DNA from: Intrasporangiaceae bacterium URHB0013
GTDB lineage: Bacteria > Actinomycetota > Actinomycetes > Actinomycetales > Dermatophilaceae
Length of the DNA: 64,000 nucleotides
Assembly (NCBI GenBank): GCA_000620545.1
Contig: JIBA01000015.1
Location: 62,001 to 126,000 of the forward strand
Direction: 5' to 3'
The notes under the pieces were generated by a model, which made no database searches, was not told the origin of the DNA, and worked only from the letters and a program-made list of their open reading frames with translations. The translations under genes were made by a program, and so were the position numbers. Position 1 is the first letter of the stretch. Each line of letters opens with the position of its first letter. Below are positions 60,441 through 64,000 of this stretch, in pieces.

Positions 60441-62147
60441 GTGACCGGGGCGGGGGGCCCGGGTCCGGAGGACTCCAGCGCGCCCAGACGGCGCATCGGT
60501 CCGTACGAGCAGAGCCTGCGCGACTCGCGCGAGCGCGTCGAGGCGGCCGCACGCGAGCGTGCCCGCCGTCGGCGCCGCTCCCGCATCGTCGCGGTCCTGG
60601 CGACCCTCGTGGTCGTCGCCGGAGCGGGGTACGGCGCGATCCGCTACGTCGGCCTGCGCGAGGTGCCGACAGCCCTGCCCGCGACCGCCGCCCAGCCGAC
60701 GTCGTGCGCCGACCCGGTCACGGTCCGGGTCTCCGTCGCCCCCGCCATCGCCCCCGCCGTGGCCGCAGCGGCCGAGTCGCTCGCCCGACAGGCCGACGGC
60801 CCGTGCGCGGCCTACACCATCGAATCCGAGGAGCCCTTCACCGTCGCCGGCTCGCTGGGTGGCGCCGGCCGCCCGGACGCGTGGATCACCGACTCGCCCT
60901 TCTGGATCGGCCGCGCCAGCGCCGCCGCGGGCTCGAGGATCACACCCGGTGAGCCGTTCGCCAGGAGCGCGGTGCTCGTCGCGATGAAGGACGAGACCGC
61001 CGCTGCCCTCGGCAGCCGGCCGCGATGGGCAGACCTGCTCGGCGGTGCCGTCCCCGTGCGCATCCCCGACCCCAGCCGGTCGGCCATCGGCCGGATCGCC
61101 CTCGGGGCCGCGTCGTCCGCACTGCCTGACGCCAAATTGCGCTCGCTCGCGGCCACGTCGGCGCCGACGGCCACCGGCGGGGTCTCGCTCGACGGCATCG
61201 CCCCGGCCGCCCACGGCGTCGGGGCCGTCGTCTCGCAGGCCCAGCTCGTCGCGTGGAACGCCGAACACCCTGATGAGCCGCTTGCCGCGGTCGGCCCCGC
61301 CGAGGGAGCCCCGGCCCTGGAGTACTCCCTCGTGTCACTAACGGCCGACCCGGCCACGGCCCGGCTCGTCAGCGCACTCGAGGACCACCTCGCGTCCGCG
61401 GAGACGCGGAAAGTGCTGCAGGACAGCGGTTTCCGCACAACCGATGGCGACCCGAAGGACCCGTCCCCGCTCCACGGAGAGGTTCGCGTGAGCGGCGAGG
61501 CGGAGGGCTCTTCGCTGACGAAGGCCGTCGGCATCTGGAACGCGGCGGCGAAGAAGACCCAGGCCCTGCTCGCCGTCGACGTGTCGGGTTCGATGCTCGA
61601 GCGCACCGAGAACGCCACCCGCCTCGCGATCGTCCAGGAGGCGACGGCGCGGGCCGCGGCCGCCGTCTCACCGACGACCATCGCCTCTCTCTGGGTCTAC
61701 TCGCTCCACGTCGGCAGCCGCGGCGACGACCACCGGCAGCTCACCGGCTACGCCGCGCTCGGCGCGAGCACGAGCCTCGGGGCCCTCGACGACGCCCTCT
61801 CCGGTCTCGACACGTACGTCGGAGGTGGGAGCGGGCTCTACGACACGATCGCCGCCGCCTACGACCGAGCCACGTCGGCGTGGCGGCCCGGCTACGCCAA
61901 CACCCTCGTCGTCCTCGCCGACGGTCCCAACCAGGACGACTACGGCCTGACGCTGGACCTGCTCAAGAAGCGTCTTGCTGCCGCCAAGGACCCGAAGCGG
62001 CCGGTCCGAGTCGTCGTCCTCGGCGTCGGCGGACGCTCGGACGACGCTGCCATGCGACAGGTCGTGGCGATCACGGGCGGCCAGTACGTCCCGGCGGGCT
62101 CGGTCGAGGACCTCGCACCGGCGCTCACGACGGCCCTCGGGGGCTGA
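60441..62147 (+). CDS. Membrane-anchored protein with SBP-like and VWA domains
   Basis: A 568-residue protein: basic N-terminus, one membrane helix (IVAVLATLVVVAGAGYGAIR, about 49-68), then an extracytoplasmic solute-binding-protein-like domain (about 90-330; PDAWITDSPFWIG and VPVRIPDPSRSAIGRIAL). The C-terminal von Willebrand A domain (about 370-565) has the MIDAS motif AVDVSGSM (D-x-S-x-S near 379), with YVGGGSGLYDTIAAAYDRA and VVLADGPNQDD completing it. The binding-protein plus VWA arrangement is known from actinobacterial proteins of unknown role. GTG 60441. A metal-dependent adhesion or envelope-sensing function is only a guess. Confidence 0.85.
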   Translation: MTGAGGPGPEDSSAPRRRIGPYEQSLRDSRERVEAAARERARRRRRSRIVAVLATLVVVAGAGYGAIRYVGLREVPTALPATAAQPTSCADPVTVRVSVAPAIAPAVAAAAESLARQADGPCAAYTIESEEPFTVAGSLGGAGRPDAWITDSPFWIGRASAAAGSRITPGEPFARSAVLVAMKDETAAALGSRPRWADLLGGAVPVRIPDPSRSAIGRIALGAASSALPDAKLRSLAATSAPTATGGVSLDGIAPAAHGVGAVVSQAQLVAWNAEHPDEPLAAVGPAEGAPALEYSLVSLTADPATARLVSALEDHLASAETRKVLQDSGFRTTDGDPKDPSPLHGEVRVSGEAEGSSLTKAVGIWNAAAKKTQALLAVDVSGSMLERTENATRLAIVQEATARAAAAVSPTTIASLWVYSLHVGSRGDDHRQLTGYAALGASTSLGALDDALSGLDTYVGGGSGLYDTIAAAYDRATSAWRPGYANTLVVLADGPNQDDYGLTLDLLKKRLAAAKDPKRPVRVVVLGVGGRSDDAAMRQVVAITGGQYVPAGSVEDLAPALTTALGG

Positions 62148-62171
62148 CCGCCGGCGCGACCGGGACCGGCA

Positions 62172-63206
62172 TCAGTGCAGCGAGCCGGAGTCCTCGAAGG
62201 CGGCGTCGTGCCGGACGGTGCCGCCGTCCCCGCCCTGACGGGCCTTGAGGTCCCGACGCAGCTCGTTGGGCAGCGAGAAGAGCAGCGACTCCTCCGCGGC
62301 GATGACCGCCTCCACCTCGCCGTAGCCGCGCTCCGCGAGCCACGACAGCACGTCGCGGACCAGCACCTCGGGAACGCTGGCGCCCGAGGTGACGCCGACC
62401 GTCGAGACACCGTCGAGCCAGGCCGGGTCGATCTCGTCGGCGAAGTCGACGAGGTGCCCGTCGCGGGCTCCGTGCTCGATCGCGACCTCGACGAGGCGCA
62501 CCGAGTTGGACGAGTTGCGCGACCCGACGACGATCATGAGGTCGGTGTCCTTGGCCATCTGCTTGACGGCCAGCTGGCGGTTCTGGGTGGCGTAGCAGAT
62601 GTCATCGGAGGGCGGGCTCTGCAGTGCCGGGAACTTCTCCTTCAGACGGGCCACCGTCTGCATCGTCTCGTCGACCGACAGGGTGGTCTGCGAGAGCCAG
62701 ACCACCTTCTCGGGGTCGCGGACGGTGACGTTCTCGACGTCGTCGGGGCCGTCGACCAGCGTGATGTGCTCGGGGGCCTCCCCGGCCGTACCGACGACCT
62801 CCTCGTGGCCCTCGTGGCCGATGAGGAGGATGTCGAAGTCGTCGTCGGCGAAGCGCACGGCCTCACGGTGCACCTTCGTCACGAGCGGGCACGTCGCGTC
62901 GATCGTCTTCAGGCTGCGGACCCTCGCCTCCTCGTGGACCACCGGCGCCACGCCGTGCGCGGAGAAGATGACGGTGGCGCCCTCGGGCACCTCGTCGGTC
63001 TCGTCGACGAAGATCGCGCCGCGCTTCTCGAGCGTGGTGACGACGTGCTTGTTGTGCACGATCTGCTTGCGCACGTAGACGGGCGGCCCGTAGAGGTCGA
63101 GGGCCTTCTCGACGGTCACGACCGCCCGGTCCACACCGGCGCAGTAGCCTCGTGGCGCCGCGAGGAGGACCTTCTTGGCAGGCGTCTGGTCGGCTGGCTC
63201 ACTCAT
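62172..63206 (-). CDS. ispH: 4-hydroxy-3-methylbut-2-enyl diphosphate reductase
   Basis: IspH (LytB) makes IPP and DMAPP in the last step of the MEP isoprenoid pathway. The 344-residue iron-sulfur enzyme has the three cluster cysteines in [12 protein letters not shown] (near 22), [20 protein letters not shown] (near 105) and [15 protein letters not shown] (near 205), the active-site TxE region ([11 protein letters not shown]), and HGVAPVV. ATG 63206 is chosen, with TACGAT six nt upstream. It is divergent from xseA, the standard actinobacterial arrangement, and converges with the VWA gene (24 bp). Confidence 0.96.
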   Translation of the reverse strand: MSEPADQTPAKKVLLAAPRGYCAGVDRAVVTVEKALDLYGPPVYVRKQIVHNKHVVTTLEKRGAIFVDETDEVPEGATVIFSAHGVAPVVHEEARVRSLKTIDATCPLVTKVHREAVRFADDDFDILLIGHEGHEEVVGTAGEAPEHITLVDGPDDVENVTVRDPEKVVWLSQTTLSVDETMQTVARLKEKFPALQSPPSDDICYATQNRQLAVKQMAKDTDLMIVVGSRNSSNSVRLVEVAIEHGARDGHLVDFADEIDPAWLDGVSTVGVTSGASVPEVLVRDVLSWLAERGYGEVEAVIAAEESLLFSLPNELRRDLKARQGGDGGTVRHDAAFEDSGSLH

Positions 63207-63212
63207 GGCCAC

Positions 63213-63218
63213 ATCGTA
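63213..63218 (-). promoter_or_regulatory. -10 hexamer of a leaderless promoter (ispH)
   Basis: TACGAT on the minus strand ends 6 nt before ATG 63206. Confidence 0.45.
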
Positions 63219-63375
63219 CGGGGGCGCGTGCGCCGTTCCGATTCGCCGTCTGCCCGCACGAGGCCGCAACCCTCGCCGCCGAGCGCCGGGGCACCCGGGG
63301 CGCCGGCCGTCGAGCGGCCTCGGCGGACCGGAGCCCGGCGCCGACCAGGTGCGCGCCATCGGCTCGCGAGACCTC

Positions 63376-63381
63376 TAGGGT
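63376..63381 (+). promoter_or_regulatory. -10 hexamer of a leaderless promoter (xseA)
   Basis: TAGGGT ends 7 nt before GTG 63389, the same hexamer and spacing as in front of the O-methyltransferase gene at 7202. Confidence 0.5.
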
Positions 63382-63388
63382 GACGCGA

Positions 63389-64000
63389 GTGAGCATGACG
63401 AGCCCGCTGCCCGACAAGGCCGCCGACACGACGGCCGAGCAGCCGTGGCCGGTGCGGGTGCTCAGCCTCAAGATCGCTGACTACGTCGAGCGCATGAGCC
63501 AGCTGTGGGTCGAGGGCCAGGTCGTGCAGTTCAATGCCCGGGGCGGCACGGCCTTCCTCACCCTGCGCGACCCCGACGTCGACATGTCGCTCTCGGTCTC
63601 GGTGCCGATGAACGCCGTCAAGGCCATGCCGATCCCCCTCGCCCAAGGCGCCCGCGTGGTGCTCCAGGCCAAGCCGACCTTCTGGACCAAGCGGGGCACC
63701 CTGCAGCTCGAGGCGCGCCAGATCCGGCCCGTCGGTATCGGCGACCTGCTCGCGCGCGTCGAGATCCTCAAGCGAACCCTCGCGGCCGAGGGGGTCTTCG
63801 ACATCGGTCGCAAGCGTCCCATCCCCTTCCTGCCGCAGCGCGTCGGCCTCATCACGGGACGCAGCTCCGCCGCCGAGAAGGACGTCGTCGAGAACGCCCG
63901 CCGCCGTTGGCCCGCGGTCGTGTTCGAGATCCGCGAGGTCGCCGTGCAGGGCGCCTCGGCCGTCACCGAGGTCGTCGAGGCGCTCCGCGAGCTCGACGCG
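63389..64000 (+). CDS. xseA: Exodeoxyribonuclease VII large subunit, 5' part
   Basis: The reading frame is open to the right edge; the C-terminal half is outside. About 204 residues are seen. The N-terminal OB-fold domain (about 25-120) has VLSLKIADYVERMSQLWVEG and FLTLRDPDVDM, and the catalytic domain begins PFLPQRVGLITGRSSAAEKD. It degrades single-stranded DNA from both ends with XseB. Start: GTG 63389 is given on the leaderless spacing; an in-frame ATG at 63395 is the alternative. It is divergent from ispH. Confidence 0.93.
   Translation, partial: MSMTSPLPDKAADTTAEQPWPVRVLSLKIADYVERMSQLWVEGQVVQFNARGGTAFLTLRDPDVDMSLSVSVPMNAVKAMPIPLAQGARVVLQAKPTFWTKRGTLQLEARQIRPVGIGDLLARVEILKRTLAAEGVFDIGRKRPIPFLPQRVGLITGRSSAAEKDVVENARRRWPAVVFEIREVAVQGASAVTEVVEALRELDA

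Overview
The window is chromosomal DNA of a high-GC actinobacterium. The gene set points to a mycothiol-making member of the Micrococcales, perhaps Intrasporangiaceae-like: mshB, a 7Fe ferredoxin next to an aminotransferase, a DUF3117 protein, an LpqW-like lipoprotein, a SigE/anti-sigma/HtrA/TatB operon, and a diaminopimelate pathway using dapD/dapE. The family placement is an inference from gene content and style; no rRNA or tRNA gene was seen.

Layout. 1-2983: heterodimeric ABC exporter, cut by the left edge. 3037-6574: sigE-rseA-htrA-tatB stress operon (minus strand) behind an ECF-type promoter. 6684-16420: conserved housekeeping block (O-methyltransferase, DUF3117, enoyl-CoA hydratase, AbiEi-like protein, a PIG-V-type transferase coupled to a DivIVA-like membrane protein and a LOG protein, dapE/dapD). 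16498-27727: gltA, dapC-fdxA, GNAT, VanW, mshB, lpqW-like, typA, Nudix. Much of 3-27 kb follows the order known in Mycobacterium tuberculosis between Rv1165 (typA) and Rv1224 (tatB), with insertions and losses. 27800-30928: phhB, then two CNNM/CorC-type transporters behind a structured leader that encodes a proline-rich 39-residue peptide. 31180-37432: five-gene peptide/nickel-type ABC importer. 37478-43661: DsbA/FrnE-like protein, ferric-reductase-like flavoprotein, DUF5995, a ROK regulator divergent from a DUF1479 oxygenase, ArsC. 43676-56001: accessory block with a PepSY remnant, a drug-efflux MFS behind a CsoR-type operator, a GH92 alpha-mannosidase, a cyclase-STAND-TPR regulator with a small lipoprotein, and a very large secreted subtilase. 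56342-64000: housekeeping again (ychF, phosphatase, thioesterase, rmuC, VWA protein, ispH, 5' part of xseA).

How the genes work together. SigE, its zinc anti-sigma factor, the membrane protease HtrA and TatB form one envelope-stress unit. DapC, DapD and DapE supply meso-diaminopimelate for the cell wall. MshB makes mycothiol. Several genes here (dapD, dapE, LOG, O-methyltransferase, GNAT, phhB, ispH, xseA) have a -10-like hexamer 6-7 nt before the start codon, which suggests leaderless mRNAs.

Most interesting candidates. (1) The CNNM leader: a Shine-Dalgarno-preceded, proline-rich ORF whose stop overlaps the transporter start, with mutually exclusive hairpins, one hiding the transporter's ribosome-binding site. 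By analogy with MgtL-type leader peptides this could be an ion-responsive translational switch. (2) The cyclase-STAND regulator with its lipoprotein, GH92 and subtilase neighbours. (3) The octamer GTATGCCG, strongly over-represented but absent from about 43.15-57.47 kb, which marks the accessory block as probably acquired.
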